DNA from: Castellaniella sp044508625
GTDB taxonomy: Bacteria; Pseudomonadota; Gammaproteobacteria; Burkholderiales; Burkholderiaceae_B
Assembly (NCBI GenBank): GCA_044508625.1
Contig: JBIQHJ010000010.1
Span: 1 to 64,000, forward strand
Direction of reading: 5' to 3'
DNA length: 64,000 nucleotides
Notes under the pieces: model-generated
What the model was told of the DNA's origin: nothing
Seen by the model: only the letters and a program-made list of their open reading frames with translations
The model's database searches: none
Shown here: positions 37,191-45,391 of the stretch, in pieces
Position numbering within the stretch: position 1 is the stretch's first letter
Layout of the letters: every line of letters begins with the position of its first letter
Made by a program: the position numbers and the translations under genes

Positions 37191-38192
37191 TCAAACGATG
37201 GGCGAGGCGGCGCGCCGCGCCACCCCGGCGCGCGCGCGCAAGAGCTGGGCCGCGACGGCGACGGCGATCACCGCCGGCTGCTTGCCGGCGATGCCGGGCT
37301 CGCCGATGGGGCAGACGATCCGGCGATAGCGTTCCTCGGGAATGCCGCGCGCCTGGAAGCGGCGCTCGAACTTGCGGCGCTTGGTCATGGAGCCGATCAG
37401 TCCGAGATAGGCGGCATCGTCGCGGCGCAGGAGCTGCTCGCACAGGCGCTGGTCCAGGGCGTGGTCGTGGGTCATGACCAGGTAGCAGCTTCCGGGGGGC
37501 GCCTCGTCGATCACGGCCTCGGGCGTGTCCGTGGCCTCGACGTGGACGTTGGAGGGCAGGAGGTCGGGAAACAAGTCCTCGCGCTCGTCCACCCAGGTCA
37601 CCCGGCAGGGCAGCGTGCCGAGGATGTGCACCAGGGCGCGGCCCACGTGGCCCGCGCCGAACAGGACCACGTTCAGGGGCGCCGGCGCGATCACCTCGGC
37701 AAACAAGGGCCGGCCGCCGGCATCCTCGGCCAGCAGCTTGCCCGGCACGGCCTCGCCGGGCGCGAGCGGCGCCTCCCGCAGGCGGACCCGGGGGCCGGCC
37801 CCCGCGCCGTCCAGCCCCACCTCGCGCACCGCCGCGCGGCCGGCCTGCAGGCGATCGCGCAGCTCGCCCAGCCAGCCCCTGTCGGGCTCGCCGAGGCGCT
37901 CGAACAGCAGGTGGACCATGCCGCCGCAGCATTGGCCCAGCGACGGTCCCAGGGGCAGGCGTTCGATCCAGCGCGCGGGCACGTGGGGGGCATGCAGGCG
38001 CTTGCGCGCCACGTCCACGGCGACCCATTCCAGGTGGCCGCCGCCGATGGAGAACCACTGCTGGCGATCGGACACCAGCATCTTGGCACCCGCCTCGCGC
38101 GGCGTCGATCCCTGCGCCCAGGCCACGGTGACGAGCACCAGCGCCTGGCCGCGGTCGAGGCTCCAGAGGGCCTGGTCGATCCAGTCGTGCAT
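37191..38192 (-). CDS. xdhC: Xanthine dehydrogenase accessory protein XdhC
   Basis: A 333-residue chaperone that binds molybdenum cofactor, protects it during sulfuration and inserts it into XdhB. The N-terminal XdhC/CoxI domain contains WAQGSTPREAGAKMLVS, the GGGHLEWVA segment and LGPSLGQCCGGMVHLLFE with its Cys pair. A Rossmann-type C-terminal domain follows (VVLFGAGHVGRALVHILG and YLGLIGSMTKRRKFERRF). Its ATG shares one base with the xdhB stop codon (TGATG), a sign of translational coupling. It ends the xdh block before guaD. Confidence 0.93.
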   Translation of the reverse strand: MHDWIDQALWSLDRGQALVLVTVAWAQGSTPREAGAKMLVSDRQQWFSIGGGHLEWVAVDVARKRLHAPHVPARWIERLPLGPSLGQCCGGMVHLLFERLGEPDRGWLGELRDRLQAGRAAVREVGLDGAGAGPRVRLREAPLAPGEAVPGKLLAEDAGGRPLFAEVIAPAPLNVVLFGAGHVGRALVHILGTLPCRVTWVDEREDLFPDLLPSNVHVEATDTPEAVIDEAPPGSCYLVMTHDHALDQRLCEQLLRRDDAAYLGLIGSMTKRRKFERRFQARGIPEERYRRIVCPIGEPGIAGKQPAVIAVAVAAQLLRARAGVARRAASPIV

Positions 38193-40567
38193 CAGGCCGC
38201 GCTGCGTTTCCGCAGCCCCTCGATGGCGGCGAGGATGGCCTCCGGGGTGGCGGGCGCGTCGAGCGCCGGCTCGGTCCGGCCATCGCCCACCGCCGCCACC
38301 GCCTCGCGGATGGCGTTGTAGACGCTGAAGGCCAGCAGCAGCGGCGGCTCGCCCACCGCCTTGGAGCGATGCACGGTTTCCTTGGGGTTGCTGGCCTTGT
38401 AGAGCTTGACCCGGAAGTCGCGCGGGCAGTCGCTGATCGCGGGGATCTTGTAGGTCGACGGCGCATGCGTCATGAGGCGTCCCTGCGCATCCCACCACAG
38501 CTCCTCGGTGGTCAGCCATCCCATGCCCTGGATGAAGCCGCCCTCGACCTGGCCCAGGTCGATGGCCGGGTTGATCGAGGCGCCGACGTCGTGCAGCAGG
38601 TCCGCGCGCAGCAGTTTCCATTCGCCGGTCAGGGTGTCGACCACCACCTCGGACACCGAGGCGCCGTAGGCATAGTAGTAGAAGGGGCTGCCGTGCATGG
38701 TGGCCTTGTCCCAGGTGATGCCCGGTGTCTTGTAGAAGCCGTCGGACCAGAGCTGCACGCGGTCCCAATAGGCCTCGTCGACCAGCCTGGCGAAGGCGAT
38801 GGTCTGGCCGTTGACGTCGACCTGGCGATAGGCGAAGGTGACCTCCTCGGGCTTGCCGCCGTACTTGCGCGCCGCGAAATCCGCCAGGCGCGCGCGCAGT
38901 TGCAGGGCCGCGTCCTCGGCGGCCTTGCCGTTGAGGTCGGTGCCCGTCGAGGCCGCGGTGGCCGAGGTGTTGGCGACCTTGGTGGTATCCGTCGCGGTCA
39001 CGCGCACGCACTCGAGGTCCAGTCCCAGGGTATTGGCGACCACCTGGGCGACCTTGGTGTTCAGCCCCTGCCCCATCTCGGTGCCGCCGTGGTTCACCAG
39101 CACGGAGCCGTCGCGGTAGATGTGCACCAGCGCGCCCGCCTGGTTGAAGGCCGGCACGTTGAACGAGATGCCGAATTTCACGGGCGTGAGCGCGATGCCC
39201 TTCTTGAGGACGGGGCTCGCCGCATTGAAGGCGCGCACGGCCTCGCGCCGGGCCCGGTATTCGCTGCTGGCCTCGAGCTCGTCCACCAGCGGCTCGAGCA
39301 GGTTGCCCTCTACGAGCTGCCCGTAGGGGGTGACGTTGCGCGTGTCCACGCCGTAGAAATTCAGCCGCCGCACGTCCAGCGGATCCTTGCCGAGCTGCCG
39401 GCCGATGCGCTCGATGATGACTTCCATCATGAGCGCGCCCTGCGGGCCGCCGAATCCCCGGAACGCCGTGTTCGACTGGGTGTGGGTCTTGCCGCACATG
39501 GCGCGCAGCTCGACGTCGGGGACGTAGTAGGCGTTGTCGAAGTGGCATATCGCGCGGCTGGCGACCGCCTCGGAGAGATCCGCCGAGAATCCCGCGTTCA
39601 GCGTCATGTCGAGCTTGACGCCCAGGATGCGGCCCTCGTCGTCGAAGCCCACGTCATACTCGTAGTAGAAGCCGTGGCGTTTGCCGGTGATCATGAAATC
39701 GTCGTCGCGATCGACGCGCAGCTTGACCGGGCGGCGCAGGTGGTGCGCGCAGACCGAGGCCAGGCAGGCGAACAGCGCCGACTGGGATTCCTTGCCGCCG
39801 AAGCCGCCGCCCATGCGCCGGCATTCGATCTGGACCTGGTGCGCCTGCCAGCCCAGCGCGTGGCCGACCACGGCCTGCATCTCGGAGGGATGCTGGGTCG
39901 AGCACCAGACGAGCATGCCGTGGCCCTCGCGCGGGACGGCATAGGAAATCTGGCCCTCCAGGTAGAACTGCTCCTGGCCCTTGCATTCGAAGGTGTCGCG
40001 AATGCGGTGCGGCGCGGCCGCCAGGGCCTTTTCCGGATCACCATTGTATAGCCTTAGATCCGGCAGGACCCGCGCGCCCTCCGCCTTGGCCTGGCGCGGC
40101 GTCAGGATGGCCGGCAGATCGTCGTATTCGATCCGGCCCAGGCGCGCCGCGCGGCGGGCGGCGTCCACCGTGCGCCCCACCACCACGAACAGCGGCTGGC
40201 CGATGTACTGCGCCAGGCCGTCGGCCAGCAGGGGATCGTCGTGCAGGACCGGGCCGCAGTTGTTCTCGCCGGGGATGTCGCGCGCGGTATAGACGGCGAC
40301 CACGCCGGGGGCGCGGCGCACCGCCTCGAGATCCATCGACACGATGCGGGCGTGCGCCTTGGCCGACAGGCCCAGGGCCGCATAGACCGTGCCGCGCAGC
40401 TCGGGAATGTCGTCGGTGTAGACCGCCTCGCCGCTGACGTGCAGGGCGGCGGACTCGTGGGGGCTGGAGGCGCCCGCGGCCGGCTCGCCCGGCTGCGGGC
40501 GGGGAATCTGGTGATTGCCGATCGCCAGGCGCTCGAGCGCGCCGGGCGCATTGATGCGCATGTTCAT
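38192..40567 (-). CDS. xdhB: Xanthine dehydrogenase, molybdopterin subunit
   Basis: A 791-residue molybdopterin-binding subunit that hydroxylates hypoxanthine and xanthine to urate. Motifs are SGEAVYTDDIPELRGTVYAA at the domain start, the molybdopterin segment CRRMGGGFGGKESQSALFAC, TAFRGFGGPQGALMMEVIIE, and the catalytic Glu in KAVGEPPLLLAFSVYNAIRE. The ATG at 40567 has GAGGAGG upstream and begins 11 bases after the xdhA stop. The substrate loops match xanthine rather than aldehyde or CO dehydrogenases, as judged by the overall architecture and its adjacency to guaD. It was considered as a nicotinate hydroxylase because a pyridine cluster lies nearby, and rejected. Confidence 0.94.
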   Translation of the reverse strand: MNMRINAPGALERLAIGNHQIPRPQPGEPAAGASSPHESAALHVSGEAVYTDDIPELRGTVYAALGLSAKAHARIVSMDLEAVRRAPGVVAVYTARDIPGENNCGPVLHDDPLLADGLAQYIGQPLFVVVGRTVDAARRAARLGRIEYDDLPAILTPRQAKAEGARVLPDLRLYNGDPEKALAAAPHRIRDTFECKGQEQFYLEGQISYAVPREGHGMLVWCSTQHPSEMQAVVGHALGWQAHQVQIECRRMGGGFGGKESQSALFACLASVCAHHLRRPVKLRVDRDDDFMITGKRHGFYYEYDVGFDDEGRILGVKLDMTLNAGFSADLSEAVASRAICHFDNAYYVPDVELRAMCGKTHTQSNTAFRGFGGPQGALMMEVIIERIGRQLGKDPLDVRRLNFYGVDTRNVTPYGQLVEGNLLEPLVDELEASSEYRARREAVRAFNAASPVLKKGIALTPVKFGISFNVPAFNQAGALVHIYRDGSVLVNHGGTEMGQGLNTKVAQVVANTLGLDLECVRVTATDTTKVANTSATAASTGTDLNGKAAEDAALQLRARLADFAARKYGGKPEEVTFAYRQVDVNGQTIAFARLVDEAYWDRVQLWSDGFYKTPGITWDKATMHGSPFYYYAYGASVSEVVVDTLTGEWKLLRADLLHDVGASINPAIDLGQVEGGFIQGMGWLTTEELWWDAQGRLMTHAPSTYKIPAISDCPRDFRVKLYKASNPKETVHRSKAVGEPPLLLAFSVYNAIREAVAAVGDGRTEPALDAPATPEAILAAIEGLRKRSAA

Positions 40568-40578
40568 GCCGGACCTCC

Positions 40579-42066
40579 TCAGGCGATGCCGGCCAGCGCG
40601 GCCGTATTGACCTGATGCGTCGCGAGCGGCGCCCCAGGGGCGGTTTCCAGGTAAAAGCGGTAGAGCAGGTTGCGCGAGGCGGCCATCCGGTAGCCGCTGC
40701 TCGCGCGCATGTCGGTGAGCGGCTCGAAGTCCCGCGCCAGCGCGTCCATCGCGGCACGCACGCCCGCCTCGTCCCAGGGCCGGCCCAGCAGCGCCGCCTC
40801 GGCCGCGCGCGCCCGGCTGGGCGTCGCGGCCACGCCGCCGTAGCCCATGCGCAGCGTCGCGACCGCGCCGCGCTCGTCGAGCGTCAGCGCGAAGGCGGCG
40901 CACACGGCCGAGATGTCCTGGTCGAAGCGCTTGGACAGCTTGTAGACCCGGAACCGGCGTCCCGGCACTCGCACCGGGACGCGCGCGGCCTGGACGAATT
41001 CGCCGGGCTCGGAGGCGTTCTTTTGATAGGCCAGGTAGTAGTCCTCGAGCGGCAGCTCGCGCACCCGGTCGCCGCGGCGCAGCACGATCCGCGCGCCCAG
41101 GGCGATCAGCGGCGGCATCGAGTCGCCGATCGGCGAGCCGTTGGCCACGTTGCCGCCCAGCGTGCCCGCGTTGCGGATCGGATACGAGGCGAAGCGCTGG
41201 CGCAATTCCGCGAACTCGGGCAGGCGCGCCACCAGCGCGTCATAGGCGTCGTTCAGCAGCGCCCCCGCGCCGATCACCAGGTCGCCGCCGTCCTCGTGGA
41301 TGTCGCGCAGCTCGCGTACCTGGCCGACGTAGATGAGGTGGGGCAGGTCGCGGAACTGCTTGGTCACCCACAGGCCCACGTCGGTGCTGCCGGCCAGGAG
41401 GCGCGCCTCGGGATGCTCGAGGCGCAGGGCCGCGAGTTGATCCAGCGTGCGCGGCGCGTGGAACACGTGGCCGTCCTGCTCGTAGGTGAACGTCCCCTCG
41501 CGCGCCAGCGCCTCGAGCGCCCGGGCGAGCCCCGCGCGGTCGAAGGGCGCATGGGGATAGTCCTCGCCCATCCGCGTCGCGGCCCGCACGATCGGCTGGT
41601 AGCCGGTACAGCGGCACAGGTTGCCCGACAGGACGTCGTCGATCTCGGCGCGCGAGGGCGCCGGGCCGTCGGGCTCGTGCGCCAGGTACATGCCCCACAG
41701 CGACATGACGAAGCCGGGCGTGCAGAAGCCGCACTGCGAGCCGTGGCAGTCGACCATGGCCTGCTGGACCGGATGCAGGCTGCCGTCGGCCTGGCGCAGG
41801 TCCTCGACCGTGAACAGCGCCTTGCCGTCGAGGGTGGGCAGGAACTGGATACAGGAATTCACCGCGCGCAGGTCGACGCCGCCCTTGCCGTCGGGCTCGG
41901 CCACCACCACGGTGCAGGCGCCGCAATCGCCCTCGGCGCAGCCCTCTTTGGTCCCCACGCAGCCGAGGTCCTCGCGCAGGTACTGCAGCACGGTGCGGGT
42001 CGTGGGCTGGCCGGACACCTCGTGCACCTGCCCTCGGTAATGGAACCGGATCGCTTGTGTCTCCAT
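40579..42066 (-). CDS. xdhA: Xanthine dehydrogenase, FeS and FAD subunit
   Basis: A 495-residue small subunit that passes electrons from the molybdenum centre to NAD. The N-terminal plant-type [2Fe-2S] domain contains GCAEGDCGACTVVV, the second [2Fe-2S] domain has CGFCTPGFVMS and NLCRCTGYQ, and the FAD domain has LLAGSTDVGLWVTKQFRDL and IRNAGTLGGNVANGSPIGDS. This matches the Rhodobacter type with fused FeS and FAD parts. Start ATG 42066 begins METQAIRFHYRGQVHEV. It is first in the xdhABC-guaD-amn operon and is divergent from a LysR regulator. Confidence 0.94.
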   Translation of the reverse strand: METQAIRFHYRGQVHEVSGQPTTRTVLQYLREDLGCVGTKEGCAEGDCGACTVVVAEPDGKGGVDLRAVNSCIQFLPTLDGKALFTVEDLRQADGSLHPVQQAMVDCHGSQCGFCTPGFVMSLWGMYLAHEPDGPAPSRAEIDDVLSGNLCRCTGYQPIVRAATRMGEDYPHAPFDRAGLARALEALAREGTFTYEQDGHVFHAPRTLDQLAALRLEHPEARLLAGSTDVGLWVTKQFRDLPHLIYVGQVRELRDIHEDGGDLVIGAGALLNDAYDALVARLPEFAELRQRFASYPIRNAGTLGGNVANGSPIGDSMPPLIALGARIVLRRGDRVRELPLEDYYLAYQKNASEPGEFVQAARVPVRVPGRRFRVYKLSKRFDQDISAVCAAFALTLDERGAVATLRMGYGGVAATPSRARAAEAALLGRPWDEAGVRAAMDALARDFEPLTDMRASSGYRMAASRNLLYRFYLETAPGAPLATHQVNTAALAGIA

Positions 42067-42227
42067 GTCGGCACCTTTTCTGCCTTGAGGTCTCGTTCCG
42101 TCCAAGATAGCACCGCGCGGGCCGCGGCGCATTCGCGCGCCATGATGAACACTATCAGCCCATGGATATCCCTTGGGGCTCCGCCGGCGGGATGGACGCC
42201 GCCCCCGGGGGGCGGGAATAATAGGCC
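42067..42227. promoter_or_regulatory. Divergent control region of xdhA and a LysR gene
   Basis: This 161-base spacer drives two divergent genes. It contains less GC-rich stretches near 42100-42160 (AAGATAGCACC, GATGAACACTATCAGCCC) that could hold LysR T-N11-A sites, then a GC-rich inverted block (GCCGCCCCCGGGGGGCGGG-like, about 42199-42217). I see no clear sigma-70 hexamers. Confidence 0.35.
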
Positions 42228-43169
42228 ATGCAAAGACCCCGCGAACCCCTGGACACCCATCTGCTGCGCATCCTGCAGATCCTGCTGACCGAGCAGAGCG
42301 TCTCGCGCGCGGCGATCCGGCTCGGCCTGTCGCAGCCCGCGCTCAGCAACTCGCTGCGCCGGCTGCGCGAGCTGACCGGCGACCCGATCCTGGTGCGCGG
42401 CAAGGCCGGCATGGTGGCCACCGAGCGCGGCCTCGAGCTGCTGGCCCACGCCAACGACGCCCTGGCGGCGATCGACCGCATCATGCGGCCGGCCGGCGAG
42501 TTTTCCCCGGCCACGACGGCGCGCGAATTCCACCTGGGCGCCCCCGACTACCTGGATGCGATGTTCCTGCCGAACATCGCCGAGATCCTGCGCCGCGAGG
42601 CCCCCGGCGCAAGACTCATCGTACACCCGATCAACGCCGACTTCGACTATGCGGGCGCCCTCGAGCGCGGCGCCCTGGACGTGGTCATCGGCAACTGGCT
42701 CGGGCCGCCCCCGCAGATGCACATGTCGGGTCTGTTCGACGACGAGGTGGTCTGCATGGTCGGCAGCCAGAACCCTCTCGCCACGCGCGGCATCACCCTC
42801 AGGCAATACCTCGAGATCCCCCATCTCGCGCCCTTTCCCTATGTCTCCGAGCGCCAGAGCTTCATCGACGGCCACCTGGCCTCGCAGGGCCTGCGCCGCA
42901 ACATCCAGATGACCATCCCCTATTTCGGCCAGGTCGCGGGCATGCTGCTGCGCACCGACCTGGTCTTTACCACGGGCCGGCAGTTCGCCCAGCACTACGC
43001 CCGCTACCTGCCGATCACCATCCTGCCCTCGCCCGTCGATTTCCCGCCCATGCGCTTCTACCAACTGTGGCACCGGCGCTGCCATATCGCGCCCGAGGTC
43101 GTGTGGCTGCGCAAGTGCATCTCGAAGGTCGCCGCCATGCTGCGCGCGAGCCTCGCGGACACGCCCTGA
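42228..43169 (+). CDS. LysR-family regulator divergent from xdhA
   Basis: A 313-residue LysR regulator. The winged helix-turn-helix is LDTHLLRILQILLTEQSVSR to NSLRRLRELTGDPILVRGK. The effector domain begins around FHLGAPDYLDAMFLPNIAEI. It is divergent from the xdh operon, the usual arrangement for a LysR regulator of purine catabolism. Its protein is clearly paralogous to the next gene on the opposite strand, with matching blocks such as DVVIGNW, DFPPMRFYQLWH and TDL(I/V)FTT in the same order. The ligand is unknown but probably a purine or an intermediate, inferred from context. Confidence 0.88.
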   Translation: MQRPREPLDTHLLRILQILLTEQSVSRAAIRLGLSQPALSNSLRRLRELTGDPILVRGKAGMVATERGLELLAHANDALAAIDRIMRPAGEFSPATTAREFHLGAPDYLDAMFLPNIAEILRREAPGARLIVHPINADFDYAGALERGALDVVIGNWLGPPPQMHMSGLFDDEVVCMVGSQNPLATRGITLRQYLEIPHLAPFPYVSERQSFIDGHLASQGLRRNIQMTIPYFGQVAGMLLRTDLVFTTGRQFAQHYARYLPITILPSPVDFPPMRFYQLWHRRCHIAPEVVWLRKCISKVAAMLRASLADTP

Positions 43170-43184
43170 GCCTCGTCCGGGCCC

Positions 43185-44165
43185 TCAGCCCGGCGCCGCC
43201 GGGACCGCGGGCCCATCGCCGGCCGCCGGGCGCTTGTCCGGATAGATGCTGCGGCCGCACTCGGCCAGCAGGCGGCGCAGCCACTGATGGGAGGGCGCAT
43301 GGTGATTGCGGGCATGCCAGAGCTGGTAGAAGCGCATGGGCGGAAAGTCGATCGGCGACTCGACGATCGCCAGCGGCAGCAGCCCCGCGTAGTAGCGCGC
43401 GAAATGGCGGGTGGTGGTAAAGATCAGGTCGGTGCCGGGCAGCAGGTAGGGCGCCAGCATGAAGGACTGGGCCTCGACGACCTCCTCGCGGGCGACGCGC
43501 AGCGAGGTCAGCACCGTATCGATCATGCCGCGCTGGCTGATGGAATACGGCGTGGGCACCACGTGCATCGCCTTGCGGTAGTCCTCGAGGTCCATCGGAC
43601 GCCCGGCCAGCGGATGGCCGGCCGACATCAGGCACACGATCTCGTCCTCGAGCAGCACCGACAGATGCATGCGGTCGGGCGGCTCGGGCCAGTTGCCGAT
43701 GACCACGTCCAGCCGGCCCTCGGCCAGGGACTGCTCGAAATCGAAGTGCGGCCCCAGCGCATGCAGCATCAGGCGCGCATGCGGCGCCTCCCGGCGGAAA
43801 CGGCCGACCACCGTCGCGGCGAACACCGGCGCCAGGTAGTCCGGCGAGCCGATGCGGAACACCTGCCGGCTTTGCTCCGGCACGAAGGCCCCCTCGGTCT
43901 CGAGCATGCTGTCGATCGCGCCGAGCGCCGTCCTGGCGTGCTCGAAAATCGCCAGCGCCCGCTCGGTGGGCACCATGCCGCCCTTTTCGCGCACCAGCAG
44001 GGGATCATGAAAGAGCGCCCGCAGGTTCTTGAGGGCCACGCTGATGGCGGGCTGGGACTGGTTGAGCTTGAGCGCCGTGCGCGACACGCTGCGCTCGGCC
44101 ATGAGGATGCAGAACACCTTGAGCAGGTAGGTGTCGAGCGTCTCGTTCCCGCGTCGTGTCGACAT
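43185..44165 (-). CDS. LysR-family regulator divergent from uraD
   Basis: A 326-residue LysR regulator. The start is ATG 44165, with GGAGGG upstream; longer forms lack a ribosome site. DNA-binding region: LDTYLLKVFCILMAERSVSR with NQSQPAISVALKNLRALFHD. The effector domain resembles that of the convergent neighbour, sharing RLDVVIGNW, DLIFTTTRHFA and PPMRFYQLWH. The two genes lie tail to tail with 15 bases between them and face xdhA and uraD respectively. They probably arose by duplication and divide control of the upper and lower halves of urate metabolism; this is inference. Confidence 0.88.
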   Translation of the reverse strand: MSTRRGNETLDTYLLKVFCILMAERSVSRTALKLNQSQPAISVALKNLRALFHDPLLVREKGGMVPTERALAIFEHARTALGAIDSMLETEGAFVPEQSRQVFRIGSPDYLAPVFAATVVGRFRREAPHARLMLHALGPHFDFEQSLAEGRLDVVIGNWPEPPDRMHLSVLLEDEIVCLMSAGHPLAGRPMDLEDYRKAMHVVPTPYSISQRGMIDTVLTSLRVAREEVVEAQSFMLAPYLLPGTDLIFTTTRHFARYYAGLLPLAIVESPIDFPPMRFYQLWHARNHHAPSHQWLRRLLAECGRSIYPDKRPAAGDGPAVPAAPG

Positions 44166-44234
44166 AAGCCCTCCGCGAGGGGTGCGCCGCGGGCGCCTCA
44201 GCGCCCCGTCCGCCGCTCCATTCAATGCGCCATA

Positions 44235-44252
44235 GCATATACCACTTATACG
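44235..44252. promoter_or_regulatory. AT-rich candidate LysR site between lysR and uraD
   Basis: GCATATACCACTTATACG stands out in a GC-rich spacer between divergent genes. It contains TATA on both sides of a 5-base centre, and its ACTTATA core recurs before gcl at 58897-58903. It may hold a LysR operator and the -10 boxes of one or both genes. Confidence 0.35.
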
Positions 44253-44299
44253 CGGCGGCCGCCTTCATTCGAGCCCGCCATCACCGTACACTCGTCGTC

Positions 44300-44830
44300 A
44301 TGACGCATACTTCCGCCCCCGCCATGACCCTGACCGAGCTCTCCGCGCTGCCGCAGGCCGAATTCTCACGGACCCTCGGCGCGATCTTCGAACACTCGCC
44401 CTGGATCCCCGAGCGGGCCTGGGCGGCCCGCCCCTTCGCCACGGTCGACGAGCTGCACCAGGCGATGCTCAAGGCCGTGCGCGAGGCCGACCCGGCCGAG
44501 CAGCTCGCCCTGATCGCCGCCCACCCCGAGCTGGCCGGCAGGGAGGCCGCCGCCGGCACCCTCACCGACGCCTCCACCAGCGAGCAGCGCGGCGCCGGGC
44601 TGGACCAGTGCAGCCCCGCCGAGCTGGCCCGCCTGCGCAGCCTGAACGCCCGCTACCGCGAGCGCTTCGGCTTTCCCTTCGTCATCGCCGTCAAGGGACG
44701 CAGCCGCCACCAGATCATGGACGCGATCGAGGAACGGCTGCACAATGGACGCGACACCGAGTTCGCGACCTGCCTCGAACAGATCGGGCAGATCGCCCGT
44801 TTTCGCCTGGACGCCCTGTTCGCCGGCTGA
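44300..44830 (+). CDS. uraD: OHCU decarboxylase
   Basis: A 176-residue 2-oxo-4-hydroxy-4-carboxy-5-ureidoimidazoline decarboxylase. It produces (S)-allantoin after urate oxidation and HIU hydrolysis. Family markers are IFEHSPWIPERAW with the catalytic His, LIAAHPELAG, EQRGAGLDQCSPAELARLRS and FGFPFVIAVKGRSRHQIMDA. Start ATG 44300 is used; ATG 44324 is a possible alternative. It precedes allA by 30 bases on the same strand. The urate-oxidising enzyme and HIU hydrolase genes expected beside it are not in the window. Confidence 0.94.
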   Translation: MTHTSAPAMTLTELSALPQAEFSRTLGAIFEHSPWIPERAWAARPFATVDELHQAMLKAVREADPAEQLALIAAHPELAGREAAAGTLTDASTSEQRGAGLDQCSPAELARLRSLNARYRERFGFPFVIAVKGRSRHQIMDAIEERLHNGRDTEFATCLEQIGQIARFRLDALFAG

Positions 44831-44860
44831 CGCCGGCGCGGCGCCCCCACGGAGCCCCGC

Positions 44861-45391
44861 ATGAACACCACGACCCCCGTACGCCTGGCCATCGAACCCC
44901 TCACGCGCGAGGCCTTCGCGCCCTTCGGCGACGTCATCCAGGCCGACGACGGCGCCAACCACTTCACCATCAACGACGGCAACACCGAGCGCTACCACGA
45001 CCTGGCCCGCATCGATCCGGGCGAGGACGGCCGGGCCATCGTGTCCATCTTTCGCGGCCAGCCGCGCACGCTGCCCTTCACCATCGCCATGATGGAGCGC
45101 CACCCCAAGGGCAGCCAGGCCTTCGTCCCCCTGTCGGGGCGGCCCTACCTGATCGTCGTGGCCCCGCGCGGCGCCACGCCCGCCATCGCGGACCTGCGCG
45201 CATTCCGCTGCGAGGGACACCAGGGCGTGAACTACGCCCCCGGCACGTGGCACTACCCCCTGATGACGCTGGGCGAGGTGTCCGATTTCCTCATCATCGA
45301 CCGGGCCGGCCCCGGCGACAACTGCGACATCGTGCCGCTGGACGGCACGGCGGTGCTGGAACTCACCGCCGCCCCACCGCCCGCACGCTGA
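44861..45391 (+). CDS. allA: Ureidoglycolate lyase
   Basis: A 176-residue ureidoglycolate lyase (AllA). It splits ureidoglycolate to urea and glyoxylate at the end of allantoate breakdown. Characteristic blocks are LTREAFAPFGDVIQADDGAN, the INDGNTERYHDLARID segment, SIFRGQPRTLPFTIAMMERH and GVNYAPGTWHYPLMTLGEVS, which carry the active-site His and Glu of the cupin-like fold. It follows uraD and makes the glyoxylate that Gcl at 59 kb can consume. Its 3' end overlaps a convergent transporter gene by 29 bases. Confidence 0.93.
   Translation: MNTTTPVRLAIEPLTREAFAPFGDVIQADDGANHFTINDGNTERYHDLARIDPGEDGRAIVSIFRGQPRTLPFTIAMMERHPKGSQAFVPLSGRPYLIVVAPRGATPAIADLRAFRCEGHQGVNYAPGTWHYPLMTLGEVSDFLIIDRAGPGDNCDIVPLDGTAVLELTAAPPPAR

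Noticed and set aside
38192..42066. XdhA/XdhB as a nicotinate hydroxylase feeding the pyridine island
   Set aside because: The domain order and its operon with xdhC and guaD fit xanthine dehydrogenase. Bacterial NicAB has a different build, with a cytochrome-containing NicB.
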